A program made the translations under genes and the position numbers. A DNA stretch of 64,000 nucleotides from UPXZ01 sp964634605 (lineage in GTDB: Bacteria; Bacteroidota; Bacteroidia; Bacteroidales; Paludibacteraceae): the NCBI GenBank assembly GCA_964634605.1, contig CAZWLJ010000008.1, positions 1 through 64,000 on the forward strand. The letters are read 5' to 3'. The notes below the pieces were generated by a model. The model was given only the letters and a program-made list of their open reading frames with translations. It made no database searches and was not told the DNA's origin. This document shows, piece after piece, positions 18,263-26,536 of the stretch (its first letter is position 1; each line of letters opens with the position of its first letter).

Positions 18263-18477
18263 AAAAACCACCTCCCAGGTTTTCTGTGTGGAGTGCAGAT
18301 AACATTGGCTGTGAACACATTCCTGACAAAAATCGTTTAAACCTCAAAGTATAAAGTTTTGATAAATAAAATAATTTTAAGACACACGCAACAACGAAAA
18401 ATACGGTTAAAAAACCGCTGTATTCTAAACAAAGATAAATTTTTACTATTAACCAACTATAAACACAATCCAGGAAA

Positions 18478-18510
18478 CCTCCCCTGCGGAGAGTTTTGAA
18501 GGGGTTTTAA
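18478..18510 (+). repeat. C/G hairpin repeat directly upstream of porX
   Basis: CCTCCCC, a GCGGAG half-arm and a later AAGGGG run, ending 6 bases before the porX ATG at 18517. The C-run can pair with the later G-run. It is similar in order and position to other elements upstream of starts in this window. Confidence 0.45.
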
Positions 18511-18516
18511 CTTTTT

Positions 18517-20058
18517 ATGAACCGCATACTTTGGGCTGACGACGAAATGGACCTGCTGCGTCCTTACATCATTTTTCTGGAAGAGAAAGGCTACCATATA
18601 TCTGCCGTATCAAACGGGAAAGATGCCATTGAACTTGTTCAGAAAGAGAGTTTTGACATTATTTTTCTAGATGAAAACATGCCGGGACTGAGCGGACTGG
18701 AAACGCTGACCCAAATCAAAACTATCGACCCGAACGTACCGATGGTGATGATTACAAAAAGCGAAGAAGAAGACATTATGAATATGGCTATCGGGAATAA
18801 AATTGCCGATTACCTGACCAAACCGGTGAACCCGAGCCAGATACTCCTTACGCTGAAAAAGAATATTCACAAAAAGGAAATCGTATCGGAACATACCACA
18901 ACTACCTATCAGCAGGAATTTAGAAATATCGGGATGCAGATTTCAGACAGCCTCACCTGGAACGACTGGGTGGAAGTGTATAAAAAACTTGTTTACTGGG
19001 AACTGGAACTGGCTGATACTGAAAACAGCATGGACGAAATGCTCCGGATGCAAAAAGACGAAGCCAACAGTACATTCAACAAATTCATCAAAAAGAATTA
19101 CATGGACTGGATGGCAAATACCGAAATACGTCCGATGATTAGTCCCGAAATTATCAAAAACAAGGTGTTCCCGCTGCTTGACGAGGGTGAAAAAGTCTTT
19201 CTGGTAGTAGTGGATAATTTCCGGTACGACCAGTGGCTCGTAATCCGCGAAATGCTGAGCGAATTATTTACCTTCACCGAAGAAGAAACCTATTGCAGCA
19301 TACTTCCCACAGCCACACAATATGCCCGAAATGCCATTTTTTCAGGTTTAATGCCTTTGCAGATTCAGCAGTTGTTTCCCGATCTGTGGATTGAAGAAGA
19401 AGACGAAGCGGGTAAAAATATTCACGAAGAAGCCCTGCTGCAAACGCAGATCGACCGGTTCCGCAAAAAATACACGTTCTCTTTCCACAAAGTTTTCGAA
19501 AGCAGTTATTGTCAGAAAGTAATTGATCAGCTTCCAAAAATGGTAAACAACAACCTGAATGTGGTGGTTCTGAACTTTATCGATATGCTCTCGCACGCCC
19601 GCACGGAGAGCAAAATGATGCGCGAACTGGCAAACGACGAAAAAGCCTACCGCTCGCTCACCCTGTCGTGGTTCCGCCACTCAGCAACCTACGATTTATT
19701 CAAAGCCATTGCACACCGCGGCTACAAGGTGGTGATAACTACTGATCACGGTACCATTCAGGTAAATAACGCCATAAAGGTGGTTGGTGATAAAAACGTG
19801 AACACCAATCTCCGGTACAAAGTGGGTAAAAATCTGAGCTACAACAAGAAAGAAGTGTTTGAAATCCTCCAGCCTCAAAAGGCCGGACTCCCCAGCCCGA
19901 ACGTGAGTTCCGCCTATATTTTTGCCGGTAATGACGACTTCTTTGCCTATCCGAACAACTACAATTACTACGTAAGTTACTACAAAAACACCTTTCAGCA
20001 CGGCGGAATTTCGATGGAGGAAATGATCATCCCGGTGATAACGATGGAGCCGAAGTAA
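18517..20058 (+). CDS. porX: T9SS response regulator PorX (receiver plus PglZ domain)
   Basis: 513 residues. The N-terminal receiver domain has the acidic pair Asp8/Asp9, the phospho-acceptor Asp52 (FLDENMPG) and Lys102 (TKP). A helical linker leads to a PglZ domain of the alkaline-phosphatase fold (VVVDNFRYDQW near 228, and TTDHGTIQVNN near 409) rather than a DNA-binding domain. In Porphyromonas gingivalis PorX works with the kinase PorY and the sigma factor SigP to control T9SS genes, and its PglZ domain cleaves phosphodiester oligonucleotides. No porY is in the window. The neighbouring upstream gene is porW. Confidence 0.95.
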   Translation: MNRILWADDEMDLLRPYIIFLEEKGYHISAVSNGKDAIELVQKESFDIIFLDENMPGLSGLETLTQIKTIDPNVPMVMITKSEEEDIMNMAIGNKIADYLTKPVNPSQILLTLKKNIHKKEIVSEHTTTTYQQEFRNIGMQISDSLTWNDWVEVYKKLVYWELELADTENSMDEMLRMQKDEANSTFNKFIKKNYMDWMANTEIRPMISPEIIKNKVFPLLDEGEKVFLVVVDNFRYDQWLVIREMLSELFTFTEEETYCSILPTATQYARNAIFSGLMPLQIQQLFPDLWIEEEDEAGKNIHEEALLQTQIDRFRKKYTFSFHKVFESSYCQKVIDQLPKMVNNNLNVVVLNFIDMLSHARTESKMMRELANDEKAYRSLTLSWFRHSATYDLFKAIAHRGYKVVITTDHGTIQVNNAIKVVGDKNVNTNLRYKVGKNLSYNKKEVFEILQPQKAGLPSPNVSSAYIFAGNDDFFAYPNNYNYYVSYYKNTFQHGGISMEEMIIPVITMEPK

Positions 20059-20170
20059 TACCCCTGTGGAAGTCTTAATAAAAGTTCAGTTTTAGAAATA
20101 GGTTTTTCAGGCGAAAACACTTAAAAAAAATCATAACTCTTCAATCCAATCCTTTTCCACATATTTTTCG

Positions 20171-20178
20171 TAAATTTG
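20171..20178 (+). promoter_or_regulatory. Bacteroidota -7 promoter element for argF'
   Basis: TAAATTTG, exact consensus, 70 bases before the ATG at 20249. The leader would include the hairpin element at 20221-20247. Confidence 0.5.
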
Positions 20179-20220
20179 TATTTTCAATCTTACAGCAAAA
20201 TTAACAGCACTAACCAAAAA

Positions 20221-20247
20221 TTTCCCCGTAAGGGATCAAGTGGTTTA
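20221..20247 (+). repeat. C/G hairpin element directly upstream of argF'
   Basis: TTTCCCC-GTAA-GGGA then AAGTGG and TTTAT, ending right at the ATG at 20249. It looks like a degraded copy of the hairpin repeat seen before dusB and the U32 gene. Confidence 0.35.
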
Positions 20248-20248
20248 T

Positions 20249-21202
20249 ATGAGAACATACACTAACGTAAAAGACCTGGGCAACCTGCAACAAGCAGTAC
20301 AGGAGGCCCTTGAAATAAAGAAAAACCGGTATGCTTACAAACACCTGGGCGAAAATAAAACGCTTTTGATGGTGTTTTTTAATTCAAGTCTGCGTACTCG
20401 CTTAAGTACCCAGAAAGCCGGCATGAATCTGGGAATGAACACAATGGTACTCGATATCAATCAGGGAGCCTGGAAACTTGAAACGGAGCGGGGTGTAATC
20501 ATGGATGGCGACAAACCCGAACATATTCTGGAGGCAATTCCGGTAATGGCCGGTTACTGTGACATTATTGGTGTGCGGGCTTTTGCACAGTTCGAAGATA
20601 AGGAATTCGACTATCAGGAAACCATTCTCAACCAGTTTATCCGGTATTCAGGAAAGCCTGTTTTCAGCATGGAAGCGGCCACAGGACATCCTCTGCAGGC
20701 TTTTGCCGATTTAATAACGATTGAAGAATACAAAAAATCCGCCCGCCCGAAAGTGGTACTCACCTGGGCACCACACCCGAAAGCTTTGCCGCAGGCAGTT
20801 CCTAATTCATTTGCCGACTTTATGAACGAAGCCGATGTGGAATTTGTGATTACACATCCTGAAGGATACGAACTGAACGAAAAATTTGTTCGCGGTGCAC
20901 GGGTGGAATACGACCAGATGAAAGCATTCGAAGGAGCTGATTTCATTTATGCCAAAAACTGGGCAGCCTATCAGGACCCGAATTATGGCAAAATTCTTTC
21001 AACCGACCGCTCATGGACCGTTTCCGACCGGCAAATGGCCGTTACAAACAACGCATATTTTATGCATTGCCTGCCTGTTCGCCGCAATATGATTGTGACT
21101 GATGAAGTTATCGAAAGTGCTCAATCCATCGTTATACCCGAAGCTGCCAACCGGGAGATTTCGGCTCAGACAGTAATTAAACGGATGATTGAAACGATTT
21201 GA
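20249..21202 (+). CDS. argF': N-succinyl-L-ornithine carbamoyltransferase
   Basis: 317 residues from the ATG at 20249 (a GTG three codons earlier is in frame). It carbamoylates N-succinylornithine to N-succinylcitrulline in the arginine pathway of Bacteroidetes. The carbamoyl-phosphate motif is FFNSSLRTRLSTQKA and the C-terminal motif is HCLPVRRN. The residue that separates succinyl- from acetyl-ornithine enzymes in the known Bacteroides fragilis work is Pro90 versus Glu; here the DGDKPEH segment puts proline at residue 90, which predicts the succinyl specificity. apt follows 114 bases downstream and argB is the next pathway gene. Confidence 0.95.
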   Translation: MRTYTNVKDLGNLQQAVQEALEIKKNRYAYKHLGENKTLLMVFFNSSLRTRLSTQKAGMNLGMNTMVLDINQGAWKLETERGVIMDGDKPEHILEAIPVMAGYCDIIGVRAFAQFEDKEFDYQETILNQFIRYSGKPVFSMEAATGHPLQAFADLITIEEYKKSARPKVVLTWAPHPKALPQAVPNSFADFMNEADVEFVITHPEGYELNEKFVRGARVEYDQMKAFEGADFIYAKNWAAYQDPNYGKILSTDRSWTVSDRQMAVTNNAYFMHCLPVRRNMIVTDEVIESAQSIVIPEAANREISAQTVIKRMIETI

Positions 21203-21316
21203 CCGCAAAGGCTGTTTTCAAATCCTGAGAAAGATAAATGCAATTACTTACTTTGAAAATGAAAAATTATTTATTCTGATAACTCAGATTTTAAAGAAAT
21301 CTCTTTTAAAAAACAT

Positions 21317-21877
21317 ATGACCAATTTTAACATCGAAAACGCCACCAACGGTGATGTGGCAAAAGCCATCAAGGCATCCATCAGAAATGTACCCGATTTT
21401 CCGATACCCGGAATTCAGTTCAAAGACATCACCACAGCTCTGAAAAATCCGGAAATATTAAAACTTATGACCGATACTTTGTACGAGTATTACAAACACA
21501 AGGGAATTACCAAAGTGGTGGGTGTTGAGAGTCGCGGTTTTGTTATCGGAAGCATTCTGGCTTATAAACTCAATGCAGGATTCGTATTGCTTCGTAAACC
21601 GGGAAAGCTGCCCGCAGAGACCTATCGTCTGGATTACGAATTGGAATACGGTGCGGATGGTTTGGAAATCCACAAGGATGCCATCGAACCGGACGACGTG
21701 ATATTACTCCACGACGACCTGCTGGCTACGGGAGGCAGCGCTAATGCTTCTCTCCAGCTTCTTCGTAAATTTGGCGAAAATCCCATTTATGTTAGTTTTC
21801 TTATCGAATTACTTGATTTAGAAGGAATTACAAGATTGGATGAAGCTATTGATGTTTATTCGCTTGTGCAATATTAG
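21317..21877 (+). CDS. apt: Adenine phosphoribosyltransferase
   Basis: 186 residues. Makes AMP from adenine and PRPP in purine salvage. The N-terminal IRNVPDFPIPGIQFKDIT segment, the GVESRGFVIG motif and the PRPP-binding loop VILLHDDLLATGGSANA (about 126-142) are all typical. A run of extra residues at the N-terminus (MTNFNIENATNGDVAKAIKAS) makes it slightly longer than the 170-180 typical of the family. It sits between two arginine genes and probably shares transcription with them, although the functional link is not obvious. Confidence 0.95.
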   Translation: MTNFNIENATNGDVAKAIKASIRNVPDFPIPGIQFKDITTALKNPEILKLMTDTLYEYYKHKGITKVVGVESRGFVIGSILAYKLNAGFVLLRKPGKLPAETYRLDYELEYGADGLEIHKDAIEPDDVILLHDDLLATGGSANASLQLLRKFGENPIYVSFLIELLDLEGITRLDEAIDVYSLVQY

Positions 21878-22004
21878 CATGACATACCCTCTAATCCTGC
21901 TTCAGCTTTGCCCGGCACATCACCTGAATAGGGCATTTTGGTGGTAACTGGTGAATTTTTACTTTTTGTTCAGAATGAATATTAATTATACAGATAATAC
22001 AGAC

Positions 22005-22814
22005 ATGCCTCACGCTAACACTCCCTTGAAGGAGCCGGGGGGCAACTCTCTGGTATTAATCAAAGTAGGCGGTAAAATTGTCGAAAATCCTGAAACGCTG
22101 AAGCAGCTCCTTGCTGATTTTTCAGAAATACCCGGACATAAAGTGCTGGTACACGGTGGCGGACGTTCGGCTACGGCTCTGGCTGAAGCGCTCGGAATGG
22201 AAACAAAAATGGTAAACGGGCGACGAATTACTGACCGGAATATGCTTCAGGTGGTAACGATGGTTTATGGCGGACTGGTCAATAAAAATATCGTCAGCGG
22301 ACTGCAGGCTCTGGGCTTGAATGCGCTGGGACTGACCGGAGCCGACCTGAACTACATGCGCAGCGAAAAACGTCCGGTTGCTGAAGTGGATTACGGCTAC
22401 GTGGGCGATGTGAAAGAAGTAAATGCTGATATTCTGGCTGACCTGATCATAAAAGATGTTGTACCGGTATTGGCACCACTTACGCATGACAAAAAAGGGA
22501 ATTTGCTGAATACAAATGCCGACACCATTGCCGGAGAAGCTGCCAAAGCACTTGCAAAGCATTTTGAAGTTACGCTGATGTATTGTTTCGAAAAAAAGGG
22601 TGTTTTGATGAATGAAACCGACGACGACAGTGTAATTGAAAATATTAACCCCGCTGCGTTCCAAAAACTCGTCGCTGAGGGCGTTATTCAGGGCGGCATG
22701 ATACCCAAGCTGGAAAACTCGTTCGAAGCGCTTAAATCGGGCGTAAAACAGGTGGTAATCACCCGTGCCGACCTGATAAAAATGAAAAATTCCGGAACTA
22801 CCATTAAACTTTAG
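22005..22814 (+). CDS. argB: Acetylglutamate kinase family (N-acyl-glutamate kinase)
   Basis: 269 residues from the ATG at 22005; an ATG at 21975 would add ten. Phosphorylates N-acyl-glutamate, the second arginine step; with a succinyl-type carbamoyltransferase next door the natural acyl group may be succinyl. Motifs are IKVGGKIVENP, VHGGGRSATALAEALG, NGRRITD, the ALGLTGAD segment, LNTNADTIAGEAA and GVIQGGMIPKLENS. The first 13-15 residues (PHANTPLKEPGGNS) are encoded by a copy of the C/G hairpin repeat and are not part of the usual enzyme. The esterase gene follows after 3 bases. Confidence 0.9.
   Translation: MPHANTPLKEPGGNSLVLIKVGGKIVENPETLKQLLADFSEIPGHKVLVHGGGRSATALAEALGMETKMVNGRRITDRNMLQVVTMVYGGLVNKNIVSGLQALGLNALGLTGADLNYMRSEKRPVAEVDYGYVGDVKEVNADILADLIIKDVVPVLAPLTHDKKGNLLNTNADTIAGEAAKALAKHFEVTLMYCFEKKGVLMNETDDDSVIENINPAAFQKLVAEGVIQGGMIPKLENSFEALKSGVKQVVITRADLIKMKNSGTTIKL
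22020..22045 (+). repeat. C/G hairpin repeat inside the 5' end of argB
   Basis: ACTCCCTT-GA-AGGAG followed by CCGGGGGGCAAC. It has the same C-run, hairpin, G-run, CAA order as the copies before dnaG and the U32 gene, but lies within the predicted coding start, giving the residues TPLKEPGG. Confidence 0.5.
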
Positions 22815-22817
22815 AAT

Positions 22818-23687
22818 ATGAAACGATTTTTATTTTTTACCTTCGTAATGAGTTTATTTTTTTCAAAAGGCATTTCACAGGAAAAAATCCTGCTTTACCC
22901 GAACGGACCATCTGAAAGTAATGAACTACAGACTGAGGAAAAATGGCGCGATAAAGACTTTCTGCTGGATATCAGCGAACCCCGCATGTATGCCTATCCG
23001 GCTTCGGTTGAAAATAACTGCGGAACAGCCGTTCTGATTTGCCCGGGTGGTGGCTATAGCGGAGTTTCGGCCATCAAAGAGGGAGAAGAATTTGCCCGCT
23101 GGTTCAACAAATTGGGCGTATCGGCTTTTGTACTTTATTACCGGATGCCTAACGGTCATCATGAAATCCCTCTGAAAGATGCTCAGACAGCCCTTTCAAT
23201 CATCCATAAACGAGCCAAAGAGTGGAAAATCAAAAAAAATAAAATCGGTATCATGGGCTTCTCAGCAGGAGGTCATCTGGCATCAACGGTTGGAACTCAT
23301 TTCAGGACAAAAGCTGAACGTCCGGCTTTCATGTTACTGGGTTATCCGGTGGTTACCATGAATAAAGACCTGACCCACCAGGGTTCACGGGATAATTTAC
23401 TGGGCAAAAGTCCCTCCGAGGAACTTGTGAAGCTCTATTCAAATGAATTGCAAGTCACAAAAAAAACTCCGCCGACTTTCATTGTACATTCCAGAGACGA
23501 CGGTGCCGTACCCATTGCCAACAGCGAAAACCTGCTGAAATCCCTGCAGAAAAATAAGGTTCCTTCAAAACTTGTTATTTACGACCAGGGTGGACACGGC
23601 TTCGGCATGCGAAAAAAAGGTATACCGGTTGAAAACTGGCCGCAGGAACTGAAAGCCTGGCTGACAGAAAGAAAACTGATCAAATAA
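22818..23687 (+). CDS. Secreted alpha/beta-hydrolase (acetyl-esterase-like)
   Basis: 289 residues. An N-terminal signal peptide ends near ISQ (residue 19-21). The fold is the alpha/beta hydrolase of the xylan-esterase/BD-FAE group: oxyanion motif CPGGGY, nucleophile in GFSAGGH (Ser149), acid in HSRDDGAVP (Asp227 or 228) and histidine in DQGGHGFG (His260). Related proteins remove acetyl groups from plant or host glycans. It starts 3 bases after argB on the same strand but is a periplasmic enzyme, so the shared transcript may be incidental; a strong terminator ends the unit. Confidence 0.85.
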   Translation: MKRFLFFTFVMSLFFSKGISQEKILLYPNGPSESNELQTEEKWRDKDFLLDISEPRMYAYPASVENNCGTAVLICPGGGYSGVSAIKEGEEFARWFNKLGVSAFVLYYRMPNGHHEIPLKDAQTALSIIHKRAKEWKIKKNKIGIMGFSAGGHLASTVGTHFRTKAERPAFMLLGYPVVTMNKDLTHQGSRDNLLGKSPSEELVKLYSNELQVTKKTPPTFIVHSRDDGAVPIANSENLLKSLQKNKVPSKLVIYDQGGHGFGMRKKGIPVENWPQELKAWLTERKLIK

Positions 23688-23696
23688 TCAGAACAC

Positions 23697-23732
23697 AAAA
23701 TGGATTTTGCAGCAAACAAAATCCATTTTTTG
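23697..23732 (+). terminator. Intrinsic terminator after the esterase gene
   Basis: AAAATGGATTTT and AAAATCCATTTT arms separated by nine bases, followed by further T residues. It closes the argF'-apt-argB-esterase block. Confidence 0.85.
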
Positions 23733-23892
23733 TATTATATATTTTTGATAATCAGCTCCATTTCAGCACAAGTTTCATTAACTACGTTTGGCTTTTATTA
23801 TCTCCTGTAAAATATCCTTAACCAACAGAGTTGATGATGCCTGTAAATCAATCATATAACCGTAATCTGACCAGTTTTCATAAATATTGTGT

Positions 23893-23900
23893 TATCTTTG
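23893..23900 (+). promoter_or_regulatory. Bacteroidota -7 promoter element for the GH20 gene
   Basis: TATCTTTG, exact consensus, 57 bases before the ATG at 23957. Confidence 0.55.
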
Positions 23901-23956
23901 GCCTGTTTTTCAGATAAAAATCACAAATACTCAATTCTAAAAATACTTTGAAAAAA

Positions 23957-26410
23957 ATGATGAAAAAAATCTTATTGCCAAATGCCGGGTTTGTTCCCTT
24001 TCTGTTACTGACCTTCTTTTTATTCCAGCAAAATCTTACAGCTCAGGTTTCAAAACTGAAGGTCATACCTGAAGTACAACAATTTACAGCATCATCAGAT
24101 ACCTATTCGATGGGCAGTAAAGTAAAAATACTCGTCGAATCGGCACACTCAGACAGTCTTATGCCTGTTGCAATGCAACTGAAGAATGAACTGAAAACGA
24201 TGATGAATATCAACGCTTCGATCGCTGAGACTAATTCAACAACATCGCAAAAAAATGAAGTATTGCTGATGTACAGCAAAACGCGGCTGAAGAATTACGA
24301 AGCTTATAACATGACTATTGGTAAAGGCATCGTTATATCAGGAGCATCCAGACAGGGTACATTCTGGGGAACACGCACGTTGCTCCAGCTGATTGAAAAC
24401 CATAAAAATGTTATCCCTTGCGGACTTGTATACGATTATCCAAACTATCCAAGCCGCGGTTTTATGCTTGATACCGGTCGTAAATTTTTCACGATTGATT
24501 TCCTGCGTCATTATGTGAAATTACTTTCGTACTATAAAATGAATGAATTTCAGGTGCATCTCAACGACAATGGTTTCAAGAAATATTTTAACAACGACTG
24601 GATGCAGACTTACGCTGCTTTCAGACTCGAAAGCGAGAGTTTTCCGGGTCTGACCGCCAAAGACGGCCATTATTCCAAAGCGGAATTCCGTGATCTGCAG
24701 CTTCTGGGTATGCAGTATGGCGTGAATGTCATTCCTGAAATCGATGCTCCGGCTCATGCTCTGGCTTTCACCCAATATAATCCTGCTCTGGCAGCTTCAA
24801 ACAAAGCTTACGGCATGGACCATCTCGATCTTTATAAACCGGAGGTGTATGAATTCCTGGATAAACTATACGCTGAATATACTACCGGACCCAATCCTTG
24901 TTTTGTAGGACCCGACCTGCATATCGGAACAGATGAATATAACAGAGACGAATCAAAACAATTCCGGAAATTTACAAACAGATACATGAGCTATATCACT
25001 CAGCTTGGAAAACGTCCGCGTCTGTGGGGCGGTATGAGATGGATGAATACCGACACCACTTCTGTGAAAGCACAAGGAAACGCGATAATAAACGCCTGGA
25101 GCCGCGATTGGGTAGATCCCTACAAATCACTGGAAGATGGTTTCAAATTGATCAATACCTGCGATGCAATGTTTTACATTGTTCCTGCGGCAGGTTACTA
25201 CTATGATTTTCTGAATAATGAATGGCTTTATAACAACTACAGACCCGAAAAAATAAACCATAATGAAACTCTGCCTGACTTTACACCGGGAGTGCTCGGA
25301 GGTATGTTTGCTGTCTGGAACGATATCTGCGGTAACGGAATTTCTCATCAGGATGTACACTACCGCGTTTACAGTTCAATGAAAGTGATAGGAAATAAAC
25401 TCTGGAAAGTGATGCCTGAACGTACTTATACTGACTTCAAAAAACTGGCCGATACGACTTCCGAAGGACCCGGACTGAATTATTCGGGCGTTTACAGCCC
25501 TGAAAAGCTGAAAACTATTACTTCGAAATTGGGCAGAAAAGCAGTTAAGTTCAACAGTAACACCAGTCTCAATCTGGGTGGCAGTGATTTTGGTTATAAC
25601 TACGATGCATCCTTCGATATCAAACCTGAACCCAACAATAACCCCGACGCGGTAATTTTTCAAAGTTCTTTTTCAAAAATTACACTGAACACCAACCGTA
25701 CCGGTAAACTCGGATTTTCACGGGACGGATATGTTTATACTTTTAACTACATTCCCAAAAACGACTGGCAACAGATCCGAATTCTTGGTGACTTTAATTC
25801 AGTTACATTGTACGTTGACAGTATCCGGATTGAAAGAATGGCACCTTTCAACAAAAACGGATTCAACTTCCAGCAAACCTTATTCTTCCCGCTCCAAACG
25901 GCAGGAGATAAGGAAAACGGTTTGAAAGGACAGCTGAAAAACCTCAGCATCCAATATCAGGATCTTACAAAAATAAAATCAGCCTTTGTGGCGAGCAAAA
26001 CCACACTGACATCCGGAAGCTATTATATCAAATGCGGAGAAAAGTACCTTACCAACACCAATCCAAACGGAAAAGGGGGAGAACCCGAATTTCTTGCTAA
26101 AAATTCAGAACCTGAGATGCTTGCCGCTCAGCAGTGGGACATTACGCTCGTACCTGCTACAAACAGGTATAAAATAGCCAGCGCCACAGACCAGAGATAC
26201 CTGAACGAAATATGCGCGTTCGGAACTAATCCGTATAATGAAAACTGGAACACGTATAATCTCTACAAAAAAAACAATCTATATGCCATTCAGAATGATG
26301 GTAACGGCGGAACGGGTTTCTGGTTTATTGATAAAAACCGTTTTTATACGGGCTCGGAATCCTACGACGATTCGAATTACGTGGTTGAATTTGTGCTGAT
26401 TAGAGATTAA
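23957..26410 (+). CDS. Secreted GH20-family beta-N-acetylhexosaminidase-like protein
   Basis: 817 residues from the ATG at 23957 (TTG at 23948 and ATG at 23960 are alternatives). A signal peptide ends near LTAQ. A GH20b N-terminal domain (about 30-150) leads into a TIM barrel with YPSRGFMLDTGRKFFTIDFL, VIPEIDAPAHALAFTQYNP and the catalytic Asp-Glu pair in HIGTDEYN (322-329). Most GH20 enzymes have HIGGDE, so threonine replaces the second glycine. After about residue 500 comes a concanavalin/LamG-like domain (ASFDIKPEPNNNPDAVIFQS...) and a further C-terminal beta-rich domain. It should release terminal amino sugars from glycans. Confidence 0.8.
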   Translation: MMKKILLPNAGFVPFLLLTFFLFQQNLTAQVSKLKVIPEVQQFTASSDTYSMGSKVKILVESAHSDSLMPVAMQLKNELKTMMNINASIAETNSTTSQKNEVLLMYSKTRLKNYEAYNMTIGKGIVISGASRQGTFWGTRTLLQLIENHKNVIPCGLVYDYPNYPSRGFMLDTGRKFFTIDFLRHYVKLLSYYKMNEFQVHLNDNGFKKYFNNDWMQTYAAFRLESESFPGLTAKDGHYSKAEFRDLQLLGMQYGVNVIPEIDAPAHALAFTQYNPALAASNKAYGMDHLDLYKPEVYEFLDKLYAEYTTGPNPCFVGPDLHIGTDEYNRDESKQFRKFTNRYMSYITQLGKRPRLWGGMRWMNTDTTSVKAQGNAIINAWSRDWVDPYKSLEDGFKLINTCDAMFYIVPAAGYYYDFLNNEWLYNNYRPEKINHNETLPDFTPGVLGGMFAVWNDICGNGISHQDVHYRVYSSMKVIGNKLWKVMPERTYTDFKKLADTTSEGPGLNYSGVYSPEKLKTITSKLGRKAVKFNSNTSLNLGGSDFGYNYDASFDIKPEPNNNPDAVIFQSSFSKITLNTNRTGKLGFSRDGYVYTFNYIPKNDWQQIRILGDFNSVTLYVDSIRIERMAPFNKNGFNFQQTLFFPLQTAGDKENGLKGQLKNLSIQYQDLTKIKSAFVASKTTLTSGSYYIKCGEKYLTNTNPNGKGGEPEFLAKNSEPEMLAAQQWDITLVPATNRYKIASATDQRYLNEICAFGTNPYNENWNTYNLYKKNNLYAIQNDGNGGTGFWFIDKNRFYTGSESYDDSNYVVEFVLIRD

Positions 26411-26536
26411 AAAACGGATGCAGAAAATGCTGTCCGGTTCAACATATGTCAGTTTCATATGTTATTTAAATTGACAGGCATTTGATACAAAAAAGCGGGA
26501 ATCCGGTTACTAATAGTTAGACAGTTTAATATCATT

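Noticed and set aside
22122..22664. 180-codon open frame on the minus strand inside argB
   Set aside because: It is antisense to a clear enzyme gene and has no recognisable protein features.
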